64,000 bases of DNA, taken from positions 8,117,003 through 8,181,002 of the forward strand of contig NC_092122.1 of the NCBI RefSeq assembly GCF_045679555.1. Direction: 5' to 3'. The notes under the pieces are model-generated. The model was given only the letters and a program-made list of their open reading frames with translations. It was not told where the DNA came from and ran no database searches. The stretch is from Salvelinus alpinus. Lineage: Eukaryota; Chordata; Actinopteri; Salmoniformes; Salmonidae. Position numbers and translations under genes: made by a program. Below are positions 12,854-34,169 of this stretch, piece after piece. Positions within the stretch are counted from its first letter, which is position 1. Each line of letters begins with the position of its first letter.

Positions 12854-13941
12854 AGAGCCCTAAACCCCCCATGTGCTCTTAATACCTCTCTAGACTAGAG
12901 CCCTAAACCCCCCATGTGCTCTTAATACCTCTCTAGACTAGAGCCCTAAACCCCCCATGTGCTCTTAATACCTCTCTAGACTACAGCCCTAAACCCTCCC
13001 ATGTGCTCTTAATACCTCTCTAGACTACAGCCCTAAACCCTCCATGTGCTCTTAATACCTCTCTAGACTACAGCCCTAAACCCTCCCATGTGCTCTTAAT
13101 ACATCTCTAGACTACAGCCCTAAACCCTCCCATGTGCTCTTAATACCTCTCTAGACTACAGCCCTAAACCCTCCATGTGCTCTTAATACCTCTCTAGACT
13201 ACAGCCCTAAACCCTCCCATGTGCTCTTAATACCTCTCTAGACTACAGCCCTAAACCCTCCATGTGCTCTTAATACCTCTCTAGACTACAGCCCTAAACC
13301 CTCCCATGTGCTCTTAATACCTCTCTAGACTACAGCCCTAAACCCTCCATGTGCTCTTAATACCTCTCTAGACTAGAGCCCTAAACCCCCCATGTGCTCT
13401 TAATACCTCTCTAGACTAGAGCCCTAAACCCCCCATGTGCTCTTAATACCTCTCTAGACTAAAGCCCTAAACCCCCATGTGCTCTTAATACCTCTCTAGA
13501 CTACAGCCCTAAACCCTCCATGTGCTCTTAATACCTCTCTAGACTAGAGCCCTAAACCCCCCATGTGCTCTTAATACCTCTCTAGACTAGAGCCCTAAAC
13601 CCCCATGTGCTCTTAATACCTCTCTAGACTAGAGCCCTAAACCCCCCATGTTCTCTTAATACCGCTCTAGACTAGAGCCCTAAACCCCCCACGTGCTCTT
13701 AATAACACTCTAGCCTAGAGCCCTAAACCCTCCATGTGCTCTTAATACCTCTCTAGACTAGAGCCCTAAACCCTCCATGTGCTCGTAATACCTCGCTAAA
13801 CTAGAGCCCTAAACCCTCCATGTTCTCTTAATACCTCTCTAGACTAAAGCCCTAAACCCTCCATGTGTTCTTAATAACACTCTAGACTAAAGCCCTAAAC
13901 CCTCCATGTGATCTTAATACCTCTCTAGACTAAAGCCCTAA
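12854..13941. repeat. minisatellite, ~43-bp unit, ~25 copies
   Basis: The unit is AGAGCCCTAAACCCCCCATG followed by TGCTCTTAATACCTCTCTAG and ACT. Variants fall into an ACTACAGCCC/CCCTCC group in the middle and an ACTAGAGCCC/CCCCCC group at both flanks, suggesting internal expansion of one subtype. Copies become more divergent towards 13700-13941. Each unit holds CCCTAAACC, a telomere-like heptamer, but the arrangement is a normal minisatellite. Confidence 0.96.
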
Positions 13942-14406
13942 AGCTTCTCTGTGCTTCTCCCTCACTAGAGCATCCTAGCAGTATGTCTGCTGACTCAGCC
14001 TCTTCCTGTAAATGATGTCATTTATTTATCTTTAGAAGTAGCAGAGACAGTGTCCTCTCCTCTGGGGGATAATATAATGAGACACTTCCTCTCATCTCAT
14101 CTCCTCTCCTCTCACCACTTCCTGATATCAAAAATCAGGAATTGCTGTCAATGACTCAGTGTATAGCAAACTGAAACATGCAAACCAGGTGACCAGTTTG
14201 TAAGCGTTGGTACCGTTAGTGTCACTGTCCTTGGTGCTGAAATATTAAGTCATACTGAAGCGTTAGCCCACGGATGCAGTTCAACATGATCTCTATCCCA
14301 TGGAATGTCTGTTCGAAACACTGCTCATACAGGCTACCACACAACTGAGTCAATGTTTCATGTTGGTTAGAAGTGCACTACACAGGGAATACATAGGGTC
14401 TCATTT

Positions 14407-14580
14407 GAGACATAACCACACTAGGATAATGTCTGTCCTAGCCAGACAGAGACATAACCACACTAGGATAATGTCTGTCCTTGCCAGACAGAGACATAGC
14501 CAACACTAGGATAATGTATGTCCTAGCCAGACAGAGACATAGCCAACACTAGGATAATGTATGTCCTAGCCAGACAGAGT
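14407..14580. repeat. minisatellite, 42-43-bp unit, 4 copies
   Basis: The unit is GAGACATAACCACACTAGGA followed by TAATGTCTGTCCTAGCCAGA and CA. The last two copies read ATAGCCAACACTAGG and are one base longer. This is the fourth short tandem array in the same intron. Confidence 0.93.
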
Positions 14581-14741
14581 GCCTCGAGAGAGGCTACATA
14601 TTGGGATTTGCAGCAAATAAAAAGGCTTGGTGGCACCGTGGCTTGTTCTGCTCTGCTTTGTAACGCCCCATCTGTCTCTAGTCAAGCGGGGAGAATGTTC
14701 TACTCTACTGTCAGAGGAAATTGGATGACCAGCGTTAGGGT

Positions 14742-14836
14742 AGGCATCCCAAATGGCACCCTATTTCCTATATGGAGCCCATATGGCTCTGGTCAAAAGT
14801 AGTGCACTATATAGGGAATAGGGTGCCATTTGGGAA
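14742..14836. mobile_element. small foldback MITE (TAGTGCACTA type)
   Basis: CCCAAATGGCACCCTATTTC near the left is the inverted complement of GGAATAGGGTGCCATTTGGG near the right, with CAAAAGTAGTGCACTATATA inside. The same repeat occurs at 49688-49802 and in single fragments at about 5263 and 29620, so it is a dispersed family. Confidence 0.75.
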
Positions 14837-15098
14837 TCAAACTCAGCTTCTCTTCTCCACTTAAAGTGAGTGGCTGCGATAAGAGTTGATGCCATTGTAA
14901 TGAAATTGTAGGGGGACATTGTTTCGTTTAGGATGACATTTACTCAACCCATAGAGGTGTAAAAAAACAATGATTTAATGTGGCTTTTAACTTGATGTAT
15001 GCAGTCGTCGTGTAAGTTATTCCTCATACATTTATATAGGTATGACCCACCTCTTTGACCATAGATTGGTAGACCAGTTGCTTGCCATGGGTAATATA

Positions 15099-16722
<1,624 letters not shown>

Positions 16723-16853
16723 TAGGCGCTGTATTTCTCTTTACTATGTACTGTACTTGCATTTGGAAATCCAGCTGAAATTTTATGTGCTTTCTTTATT
16801 AAAGGACACCTTTCATAAAAAGCTAGCATATAGTGACATCTGACATAGTGTAT

Positions 16854-16856
<3 letters not shown>

Positions 16857-16892
<36 letters not shown>
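16857..16892. repeat. (TG)n microsatellite followed by (TA)n
   Basis: A TG run is followed by a short TATATA run. A separate ATC trinucleotide run (about nine units) lies at about 16941-16966. Confidence 0.95.
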
Positions 16893-16895
<3 letters not shown>

Positions 16896-17376
16896 ATATA
16901 TATATATATGACACGCGTGTTGGCAGGTGAAGGGCAGTGTATCATCATCATCATCATCATCATCAAACCACACATGACCTTTAAACCTTCAAACGCTGGA
17001 GAAAAGGTCTCGTCCCTTTTCAGTTGCAAACAGCTTCAAAACAGAATATATGACAGTCATAAACTACACGACATCCAAACATTCCTCAGTATCTCCAATA
17101 GTTCTGATGTTTAAGTATGCGGAATCTGTTAGTTTACACAAATACATCTCTGTGCAAAATCATGACTCTCTCTATTACAGTGTGGACACGTGAGTCTGAA
17201 TCCCACCGCTGAAGCTGAACTAATAGCCTGTGGTAGTCCACTGTGGAGTCCCTGCATGGCTGTTTCTGTAGACTGTACTTATTCAGTGTCCCTGTAGGGA
17301 ATATTACGATTGTCTTTCCTCTTGTCCGACTTTACGTTAAGTGCACTTAATCCTATGTATTTACATGATCATTATA

Positions 17377-17396
17377 TTTAGGGTTAGGGTTAGGTT
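17377..17396. repeat. short telomere-like TTAGGG run
   Basis: The sequence TTTAGGGTTAGGGTTAGGTT holds about three hexamers. It is too short to be more than an interstitial remnant or a chance run. Confidence 0.5.
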
Positions 17397-17596
17397 TAGC
17401 ACCACATCATTTAAAGTGCTTCCACACCGAAAAGTGAGTAACGTGCTATGTTCGGTGTTCTGCTTCTAGAAGCTCAGAGGGGAGCAGGATTCTTTGCCTC
17501 TCTCCATTTTGTGTGTGTGTGTGTGTGTGTTAGGGCTGCACAATGAATCCCCCCCAAAAAATGCAGTTAGATGTTTTTGCCAATATAATGCAGCCC

Positions 17597-17725
<129 letters not shown>

Positions 17726-17958
17726 TGTGCCTCAACTGGTTTCAGTCTGACCCTGTGGGGTTTTGTTATGCTGTCTGCAATGTACACCAGACCAGACTAA
17801 GTGGTGGAAGAGTTTCAGATGGTGGTTGCTCTTTGCCTATCAATATATGTTATCGAAGTCAGAAAATAACATTTACATAACCAGGACATCCTATGATGTG
17901 ATTCTATGCTACTGAAACGTCATAACTTCTCTCTCGCCCCTCATCTGCCCCTCCCCAG

Positions 17959-24753
<6,795 letters not shown>

Positions 24754-24778
<25 letters not shown>

Positions 24779-25005
24779 CACTAAACTACAGTTCCCATAA
24801 ACCTCCTCACTGACAACACTACAAATCCAATGCGTCTCCTCTCTTAACAGAACTACAGATTCCATTGGCCCCTTCCCAGACACTAAACAACAATTCCCAT
24901 CAACCTCCTCACTGACACTACTACAAATCCCATCAGCCGCTTTAATGGCGCTAAACCAATGACTTAAATGTAAATGTAAATGTAAACTACATTTCCCATC
25001 AGCCC
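24754..25005. repeat. decayed ~45-bp tandem repeat with ACTACANNTCCCAT core
   Basis: The motif recurs as TACTACGGTTCCCATCGG, AACTACAGTTCCCATAAA, ACTACAAATCCAATG, ACTACAGATTCCATTGG, AACAACAATTCCCATCAA, ACTACAAATCCCATCAGC and ACTACATTTCCCATCAGC. The usual spacer is CTCCTCACTGACACT. The first copy lies in the last bicd1 codons, so the stop codon is inside the repeat. The core resembles the ZNF143/SBS-type motif ACTACAANTCCCA (established knowledge), but here it may simply be a minisatellite. Confidence 0.65.
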
Positions 25006-28000
25006 CTGTGGGAGTGGGTGGGGCTCACAGAGAGGAGGACAGACTGGTTTCCTGTTTCTTGTGCCTAAGCCTCTGGTGTTCGATGCAGCGTGTGGATGAG
25101 GCTCTGTATCGGCGTGAATGTTCAGACTGACTCTGCTCAGGGATTTAACACAACATGGAGCACAAGTGGCCCTGCCTTCCTCTTATTCACAGACTGTTGA
25201 TCGGTCTAAACTACAGGAGAGACAGGACACTTTTCAGACTATACATACACAGTAGTTTTGGTCTTGCCCTTTAAATCAAATCACCATCCACACAAGCAAG
25301 TGAATATGTGTGCAGGACCTTACCGCTGTTTGGAAAGACAGATGAGAAGGACATTTAGGTTAACTGGACATTTGAAGGAATTTGTTCAAATGTTGGACTG
25401 AGGTCTCCACAGATCAACCACTTGACAGTGTTATTCTCTCTCTGTTTTTAATGAAAATCACACAGATACTGTAACCAAATGTCATTCAAAGCAAGTACTG
25501 GATAAGACAGGTCAATGATTGTGGATTGTTTGCTATTTGTAATTGTTCAGTTATTACTCACAGCTCTGTAACACTGTCCTCACAATGTTATTGCAATCAT
25601 CCTCACATCTGCTGTGTAAACCTGGCACATATTTAGAGTCTAGCACCACCCATTGGCAGTTTGTAATATCACTGTATATTCAGAACTTAGACTGAAGACT
25701 TCCGTCGAGGTTGAATATCATATTAAACCTGTAACATAAATGACCTGGAATCAGCACACCATGATGGTTTTAATGATAGCATTATGAGACAGAGCGAGAT
25801 GGGTGATTCTGGGTTTCATATCAGTAGGCGAGACAGACAGTGAGCTGTGTCTACGTAGCACCCCTAGTGCCTCGGAGGGTAACTCCAGAGGAACACAGCA
25901 GCATAGATGGATGAATGTAATTAATAGATAGAAAACTCAGGAAGCTGACACACACACTTTTCAACTGGGGTTCAACAAGGATGTATTGTTAACCAGAATT
26001 ATCATTACACTGTTATAGAAATATAGACAAACATTTGAATGACATTTAGGCTATGGGTTAGTTAGTGTGGAGCTACTGTATGATGCATAGATGGGATTCC
26101 ACAGTTTCTGCACACGTGATAGTGTGTCACCTGTGTATGTGTGTGCCTTAACAACTATAGCACCTGATCAGTGCAACGACAATGACTGATCAGACATCAT
26201 TTCTATCAGCTCACTGCTTTTCTTTCACAACTCTTTTTTTCATGCCAACAACAACAGTTTTCACATTGTTTTTTCTTTGGCCCTATCCAATAGGTTAGAA
26301 TGGACAATAACAAAGCCTTGCCAGATGATCAGCGTAAGTGTCTGTAAACAGTGCTCTTGATGAGGGATACACTGCTACTGGGTGTTGGCCAGTGAGTAGG
26401 CTTTGCCAACTTTGGCCCAATCCATGCACAGTTTGGTTTTGACGGGAAGAACTAAGGGGACGTGGCTGACGCGCAAACCGATATTTCATTTTTGAATTGG
26501 TTAAAATTAGGTTATGAGTTTGGTTAAGGTAAGGGTCAGTTATAGATTTTGGCTAGTTGGGCTGTCAATGGGATGCTGGTCAGAAAAGTCTCCTTAGTCT
26601 CTCCCTGTTTTGACTCCCCTCTCTAGTATTGGCCCAGTCCAGTCTCCCCCTCCCCCACCAGTCCCAAGTTTGGAGCCCAGAGTACCACAACAACTCTCTG
26701 TCTATACTCTAACAATCCCAGTCTCCATTGGTTCAAGTGATCTACATATACCCCAACATTTTGTTATAACATGCAATATGGAGCAAAAAAAACGCATTTG
26801 ACAGGACTCCTCTTAGCTACTTTGTTGACAACGTTAGGTGAACATTTACATTTTTTCCATAACAGAAATACTGACTGTTCTTGCACTCATTGTTGGGCTG
26901 ATTGAGCTGGTTGAATGTTTTTTTCTCCAATAGTCATCTAATGGTGACTGTACAGAAACACAATGATCACTGTAGATTTGGCGTGGGAACCACCTCAGTG
27001 ACCTTCACATTTTTATACATGGAGTTTGTATTACTCTGCTTAATTTATTACGCTACATCACGTTAGCACCATCTACCTGCCTTGGCACAACACTGTATAC
27101 CTGTTACTTTGAGCAGAACACATTTGTATTTGTAGTAAAGTGTAGGTTATAATATGGAACATTTCCATCGTTGGGTAAATTAGCTGGATATAGATCTTTT
27201 CTGCAATAAGGGAATGAAAAGTGAAGGATTGTCAAATATCAAATAGATGCTAGGGGTCGCTGTCTTAGCTTCTCAAGAAAGGAAACCAGTGTGACCTCCT
27301 CTCTGTGAAACCCTCCTCGTTCCGCCCGACTCACACGCTCCAATACGCACACATCACACACACACACCAAACTCATTCCAGTTTTCGGTCCCGCTACATC
27401 AAAGTTCCATCCGTACATGCAAGAGGCTCTTAATCCTGTCAAATGCGTTGTTCCTCCTTCTCCTTTCAGATTGATTTGTTTCCCACCAGGTCTATTGGCC
27501 TGTGATTTCTCCCTCTATGTGAATACAGTGAATGCCATTTTCCTCCTCTGCTCTGTTTCAGGAGTCTTTCATAATGTCAAACATTGCCAATCCCTGTGCT
27601 AACGCCATATCCATTTCCAGGCAGACTGTTAATAGTTACCACTGATTGTCAGCCTGTTAGCTTTTGAGCACTTTATATGCATGTGTATATAACACAGAGT
27701 ATTGGAAAGCTGTATGCTGTGTACAGTGCTATGTTCATACTCTTCGTATATACTGTAAATATCATGTATAAATGACCTGTATTTTGCGTGTCGTCGTCTT
27801 TTCTGTTTTGAGTGGTCTTGAACATGTCTCTCATGTGTTCTCCTCTCATGGGTTTGGGAGGAATGCTTTACACAGCCTGCTCAGTTATTGCACAAGCACA
27901 CGGGTTCATCATAGCATACCGTAAGCGTACATTCCGTTGAACAGTACAATATATCAAATACATTCGTTTTTAGGCATTTGAGACTATTTAAGAATAGGAA

Positions 28001-28275
28001 CATTCTGGCAGAAATGTCGAATGTGCTTCTTGAAAATGCTGACACTGGGGTGATTTTCTTTGGTAAGTAGTCTGTATTTTTCCCTTCCTGGATATGATCA
28101 TCTGTGATGTCCCCTACTCCCCATTCCTGTCACCTCTCTACAGTACTGTCTCTCCATCTAATCTGTCAGTCTCTCATAGATCGTCAGAAGTCTGCTGCCA
28201 CAGTGCCGCCAGTTTCCTCACAGCTAAGGTGGGAGAAGGCCTCCCAAGCCAGCAGGTAAACAAATTAGACCAGTA

Positions 28276-28456
28276 CAGGCTAAAACTAGCCTGAATCCCA
28301 GTCTGTTTGTGCTATCATGCCAACTCCTCACTCATTATTTTGTAAGTCGCTCTGGATAAGAGCGTCTGCTAAATGACTTAAATGTAAATGTAATTATCAT
28401 GCCACAAAGAAACAATGAGTTGGCAAGAGCACAAACAGATCTGGGACCAGGCTAAA
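28276..28456. mobile_element. foldback repeat plus SINE/LINE-tail fragment
   Basis: GGCTAAAACTAGCCTGAATC ... CAGTCTGTTTGTGCTATCATG at the left is inverted against GCAAGAGCACAAACAGATCT ... GGGACCAGGCTAAAAC at the right. Between them lies GTCGCTCTGGATAAGAGCGT, a common fish retroposon tail, with ATGTAAATG after it. The outer repeat also appears in pieces at about 34160, 34485 and 61750. Confidence 0.6.
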
Positions 28457-30773
28457 ACTTTACATGGGACTGAAACGTTGCATGTGTTTAGAGTTTAAGT
28501 ACATTTTTCCATGTAATTTTGCTTGTACAGTGTAACCAGGGTACAGCATCAGGAAATCAATCCTGTGTGTGTGAGTTTTTTTAATGCTTTGACCTAACAT
28601 GACCTACCATTGTAAATCATCACTGATACCTCCTTTTGTCTGTGAGTAATCGAGGTAGATGTCTGAGATCTTTGTCAGGTACAGTGTATCTCCTGTTATC
28701 TCCGCTCCTCTTCCTCTTGTCTTCTGGTTGTCTCTGGTCATGCTCCTCCCAGATGTAGCATTGTGTCAGGTATCCAGGAGCACCGAGCTCACTGCCCGCT
28801 GAGCAGCTACCGCAGCGGCCCCCCACGAGTGCCTCTCCTTTGGCTCGCCCAGCCGCCTTGTCCCCCTGGTCCTCTATAAACCTGGAACTACTACACCCTG
28901 ACCTCGAACCCCATCACAGGACTCTGCAGGGCAGAGCCAGAGCAGTGCCTCTCGCTGTGGAAGAGAAGGACGACGCTCACAAAGACTTATAAGAGACTGT
29001 CTGACTGAGGGTTTGTGGGAGAAAAGAGCGACATGCCGCCATCTTTGCTACCAAGCTAGCTATTAGTCCTTGTTCATCATGTCTTTATCTATGGTGTTTT
29101 GGGGGTTGTTGAAACATTCTTCTATGTTATGACCAGTGATGATTATTTTGTTGGGGTCAAGAGGTGGACAACTGTTGGGTTTTGCTGAATGTATAGCTAG
29201 CTAGCTGTACAATCATTGCCGGTACCATACAGTATGTAGCAAACGCCAAGGTGGCAGAGGACAAAGCCATAACTGTGTATTTGAAATGCATGTAAAAAGT
29301 ATTAGCTTTCACGAACACAGATTGTTTAAGTCATTTTCTTCTCTTTTCATCGCTTGTCCCCACTCCTCACCAAGATCGTAGCTTGTTTTTTATACTCTAT
29401 GGAATTGCTTTAAAACGCACTTCGCTCACAGATTGTTTAAGTATACCCTACGGTATATGAATATGTTTCTATTGCACTTTTAATGTGCACTTTTAATGTG
29501 TTTTACAGGATAAGAGATTTACAAACATTGTAAAGGCTGACAGTGTTTGTACCATCATCGTCCTTCCTTGCTTCTACAGTATCTATGTTGAAACATCATC
29601 TTCGTCCCAAGTGACACCACATTCCCCAAAGTAGTGCACTACATAGGGAATAGGGTGCCATTCGGGACGTACTTTTCATCCTTCCTCTTTCTCTGAAGGC
29701 CTCAATCAACCTCCTGAATAACAAGCACAAACTGACCAATGCATTCCAATACTAGCTGTGATTGACTGTAAACCCCACTGGGTTAAATAATGATGTTGAA
29801 AGTAGATCTCTATCCAAGATTGCCTTTTGTTTTCTACAACCTGTATATGGAAGTAACCATGCTGGATCGGAGTGTAGACAGCTTTCACTATAGAATAGTA
29901 GTACTAGTAGCACTGTAGTGGTAGTAATAGTAATAGTAGAGGTAGTTGGCAGTTTATGCTGTACTGTATTCAACCATGATGCTATGTATCCTAACCTAGA
30001 AATACCAATTTTGAGCTTTTCTCAAACCACCACCCAGCAACTTTTAACCATCTATATAAAACGTCCACTCAGTCACAGCTCAGAGGCGTGGCAAAATGGG
30101 ATGAATTCACACACCTCAGCCTGGCTTTAGACAGAACATTCTGTTTCTACAGGATCTCTGACCAGAACTGTGGTTGCTAACTGCAGCTGGGTTTCAAAAA
30201 CATTGGGTTTTGACATGCTTTTGTGTTATTCTGGTGAATGCTGTCTGCTCCATTCCCACGAGGTTTCTCAGACATCACATGAAGCAGATGAAGGAGAAGG
30301 AAGGGGTTTTGTGTAACCAGCCTGAGACTGTATTAACCCACAGAGCTAAACCCCTACGCATTAGTTTGGGAGAGCAAACTGGCTTTGGAGTCCAATGGCG
30401 AGAGTAAGGTAAAGGGGATATCTAGTCAGTTTCACAATTGAATGGGTTCAACCCGAAATGTGTCTTCCGCATCTGTTTAGCGGATGGTACAGTTAACAGT
30501 CACAATGTCTCAATAATGAGGATATCAGGAGTATTCTGTATGTTGTAGCGCTGTGGGTCGCTATGTCTATTTTCCCCACCATATGTATTTCTCCCTTATC
30601 TGAAGGTTTCTTTAAACGTATCAGATGGTTCAAATACCATTGAAGGTATACATAGGCCAACTGGACATACAGTAAGCTATGAAGAAAATGATGATTGTTA
30701 GAAGCTACTTTTTCTGTACCTGGAGTGTATAGTACTCAGGGCACAAAGATGAAGCACTGAATGTGTGTCCCAT

Positions 30774-30779
30774 AATAAA
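30774..30779 (+). promoter_or_regulatory. candidate bicd1 polyadenylation signal
   Basis: AATAAA on the plus strand lies about 6 kb after the bicd1 stop codon and before a CpG-dense block that may start the next gene. Its use is inferred. Confidence 0.4.
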
Positions 30780-31139
30780 GATTAACGGACTGGTTTGCAC
30801 AATTTCAACACTACTCGACAACTCAATAAAAACCATTAGACATTCTGACAGCAATATATAAATGTATGGTATCTTTCAAATCATTTTTATTGCATATTTA
30901 ACCATGTAAAGCCTACACTTCAAAGACAATAAATCCCCCCTAATCTTATAGGGGACTGCTAAACACTTATGCATATTTTTTTTTTTTACATTACCATCAA
31001 CACCTTTAGGAAAATGGCATTAGAGTTTCGGCCACCAAAGGCTCACAGGGGGCGGAGGGTTTATTTGTGTCAATGTTAAGATCTATCGGATTCGACTTCA
31101 CTGATGGAGATTCATAGCATGTGGAAATTTGTATTGGAC

Positions 31140-31480
31140 TTTTGGAATTTGGTACGCCTATTTACGTTTTTGTTGGAGGAGCAGCTCGGTAATTAAGGTT
31201 ACCTGCGTAAATCCCTCCGGCGCCTCGAATCCGATCTCTATTCACGATCAAGGGAACAATACGTTGTATAAAGGTTATTATTATAAATCATATTACCATG
31301 TTTGACGGTGACCTGATGAGGGGGGAGAGTGTGAAGGCCACTCATCGTGAGACGGGGGAGTTTAGGCGGACGGCGGTGAGGAGAAAGTCGAAGGAATACC
31401 GCGGGAGACGGAAGGTCAGCCTTCTCCAACTGCAGTTGTTTTTGGAAACGTTGAGTGGGTGCGTCAGCGCAAACTGAAGT
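31140..31480 (+). promoter_or_regulatory. CpG-dense block, candidate fgd4 promoter/first exon
   Basis: About two dozen CpG dinucleotides crowd into this block while flanking sequence has very few. A TATAAA lies at about 31267, and an ATG at 31298-31300 opens 39 codons (MFDGDLMRGESVKATHRETG ...) up to a possible donor CGGAAG|GTCAGC at 31414/31415. The phase does not fit directly with the exon at 34550, so joining the two is not supported without an extra exon. It may be a promoter and leader only. Confidence 0.35.
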
Positions 31481-32159
31481 CGAGCCAAACTGAAAACTCC
31501 TTCTTTCCCCTGCACAAATCTGACTGGAGGTTGCCTGTGGCTCTCTAGATTTAGTCTACATAGTGCTGAAGCCATAACAGAGTGTCTGGGATGTCTGCCA
31601 AGGCATTGACTGAGTACAGCTGACTGGTATAATATGTTACAGTGATTTACTGTCCCTTACACGCTAATGCACTGGTTTATTGTTTGTGAAGATGTAGTGG
31701 AGATAACAGTATTTCTCACCATGTTTCCTCACTGGACAATAGCTTCATGTTAATGTTATTGCCCCCAGTAATAAGCTGGAGACAGTAGGTCCTAGGTCAG
31801 AAGTAATATCAACCTAGATAAGATGTTAACCAAATACTCTTGAGTAATTGATGGAACTGTTTTGATACCTGATTTCACTCAGGAAGCTCTGCCCTTTACA
31901 CTTCCCCTGACAAGACAGTCACACACTGACCACTCAGTCAGAAAGGGACACTCGCTGATAAGCAGTGAGTGGGTTTGGGTGTGTATGAGTCTTCGAGACT
32001 GATGCAGGACTCAATTCAAGAACAGCAGTGGTGTGTGTGTGTGTGTGTGTGAGCGAAGTGCTCTTGTCCTCTGGAATGGTGTATGTAAGAAGCGAGGAGA
32101 CATTTGTCAGAGACAGACAACACGTGTGGATTGAAGTTGTGGGCTTTTTCTTGACCAGA

Positions 32160-32580
32160 AACATGCATGTTGGTCCTGGTCAGTCCCTGGATGGGAGACC
32201 AGATGCTGCTGGAAGTGATGTTGGAGGGCCAGTAGGAGGCACTCTTTCCTCTGGTCTAAAAATATCCCAATACCCCAGGGCAGTGATTGACACTGCCCTG
32301 TGTAGGGTGCCGTCTTTCGGATGGGACGTTAAACGGGTGTCCTGACGCTCTGAGGCCATTAAAGATCCCATGGCACTTATCGTAAGAGTAGGAGTGTTAA
32401 CCCCGGTGTCCTGGCTAAATTCCCAAGCTGTCCCTCATACCATCACGGTCACCTAATCATCCCCAGCTTACAATTGGCTCATTCACCCCCGTAACTATTA
32501 CCCCAGGTCGTTGCTGTAAATGAGAACGTGATCTCAGTCAACTTACCTGGTAAAATAACTGTAAAATAAATAAATAAAAA
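32160..32580 (+). mobile_element. 5S rRNA-derived SINE
   Basis: The head GGTCAGTCCCTGGATGGGAG followed by ACCAGATGCTGCTGGAAGTG resembles the 3' part of 5S rRNA, as in SINE3-type elements. A central domain with CCGTCTTTCGGATGGGACGT follows. The tail TACCTGGTAAAATAACTGTA runs into AAATAAATAAATAAAAA. Confidence 0.75.
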
Positions 32581-34169
32581 CACTGTTCGTTCAGTTGGTT
32601 TACTATTTCACAGTGCCATTTAAACTAGCTAACTAACATTAGATTTAACTGGCCACTGTATGACAAACACACAGGGTTTGAGTGTGTGTCTGTGAACACA
32701 AACTGTGCCAATACTGAAGAGTCAGCGTTATTAGGCTAAACTCATGTGTTGGCAGTTGGCACTTTCCATCTAATGTTTACCTAGCCTGTCTGAGTTATCA
32801 TGCCACTCCTTATCATGGTAAACAGCATGACCGAGTACATGGAGTGGAATGTTAGCCTGAAATCCAGAACCTGTTTTGCTAACTTTTACCCACTTCAAAA
32901 CAACAAACGGTCACTTTTGTCGTCCTCTCCTCCTCAGTAGACACCGACTGCAGTCTGTTGGTTAAAACATGTAGCCTATTATCTTTCCAGTGACGTAAGA
33001 ATGACTAGAAATGGTTAACACGTTGAGAGAAGTGAGAATGAAAAGCAGTCAGGTGACCGGGAGAAACGCCATCTCAGCAATGCGTGGGGAATTTGGCTCT
33101 GTTTCACTCTGATTCCTGGCGTTGTTAATAATATCAGTGAGCTTGGCATCGTTTTTGTCCAGGAATGCAGTTGTTAGTCTTTCCTTTCTCCTGCCATCAT
33201 TGGGGAAACTCCTGAAAGCACTGGAAACTCGTAGAATAAGCGAGCTAACGACTTCAGTGAAAGAACAATGTCCCCTTATCGTAATAAAAAATGGGGCCGC
33301 TTCATTTACAAAGGAATTCAGAGGCACCACATTTGGAGTAGAGAACGGTCTAGTAGTGAGGTGACAGACCTGCCCAAACACCTTTTTTTTTTTGAACTGT
33401 TTATTCAGTTTTACAGACAATTCACTCATTAATCAACACAATTTAATCAATATAATTAACCAAAACACAAAGCAGCCACCCCGCTAATGTTCCTGTAAAC
33501 AGCTGAAGAATAGGGGTTGAGAAATGCAACCACTCTCACATTCATAGACCCCGCTATGGATGCAAAGACTGAGCATCCACTAGACCAAAACTATAGTTTT
33601 AACCATTTGAGGCTATAGTGTTATGTTTACAAGTACGTTGTTCACAAACAACGGGGCAAAACACGCTTACATTTTGCGTTCTGTCGGGGTAAGACGGTTG
33701 AACCAAGCTATTGAGTCATCTACAAGTTACACTATTCAAGAATCAATGGGCACATTTCACCAATCTCAAAGTCCAGAAATGGATGTAGCAAACACAGATT
33801 GCCCCTCCAACCAATGTCACAGGGGTGTCGATTACAGATTGATTTTGTAAGTATGCCATCAGAGGATGGACTGTTCAAACTACGTTAACTTCCTCGTACC
33901 CTTACTGTATGTCACTGGTAGGTGTCCAGTCTCTCGCTCTCCCTCAGAACTGAACAGCTGTACATGTGTATAGTACTGTATCTGTGGGAGCATCATTACC
34001 TCATAGAGAGGAGGTCAATGGAAAGAGCCCTGTCAAGAAATCCCCACTCAAAGCACAGTACAGGGACTGAAAGGAGTGTGGTTTAACGTGCACTGCAAGA
34101 TAAATCTTTTTGTGCTGTTTTGACAACTTCTATGGTCATTATCATGTCAATAGGAGTTGGCAAGACAGC
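32581..34169. other. intergenic/upstream sequence, no gene supported
   Basis: A 126-codon minus-strand frame (33049-33429) has a mixed, protein-like composition, but I recognise no family, see no splice context, and it begins in a poly-Lys stretch made by a T run. It is left as unassigned. Confidence 0.4.

Larger units (their letters stand above)
24779..30790 (+). other. bicd1: bicd1 3' untranslated / downstream region
   Basis: I see no recognisable conserved coding exon. A possible alternative last bicd1 exon lies near 28776-28860: after an acceptor the phase-0 frame would read EHRAHCPLSSYRSGPPRVPL and stop at TAA, but the acceptor choice is uncertain. The strongest polyadenylation signal before the next gene is AATAAA at 30774-30779. 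Dispersed repeat fragments occur at 28276-28456 and 29620-29668. Confidence 0.5.

Noticed and set aside
12854-13941. Telomere origin suggested by CCCTAAACC in each unit
   Set aside because: The heptamer is one part of a 43-bp unit, not a pure telomere array.
33049-33429. 126-codon minus-strand frame ending ...NSPRIAEMAFLPVT
   Set aside because: Composition looks somewhat protein-like, but I recognise no family, see no exon context, and the N-terminal Lys run comes from a T tract.
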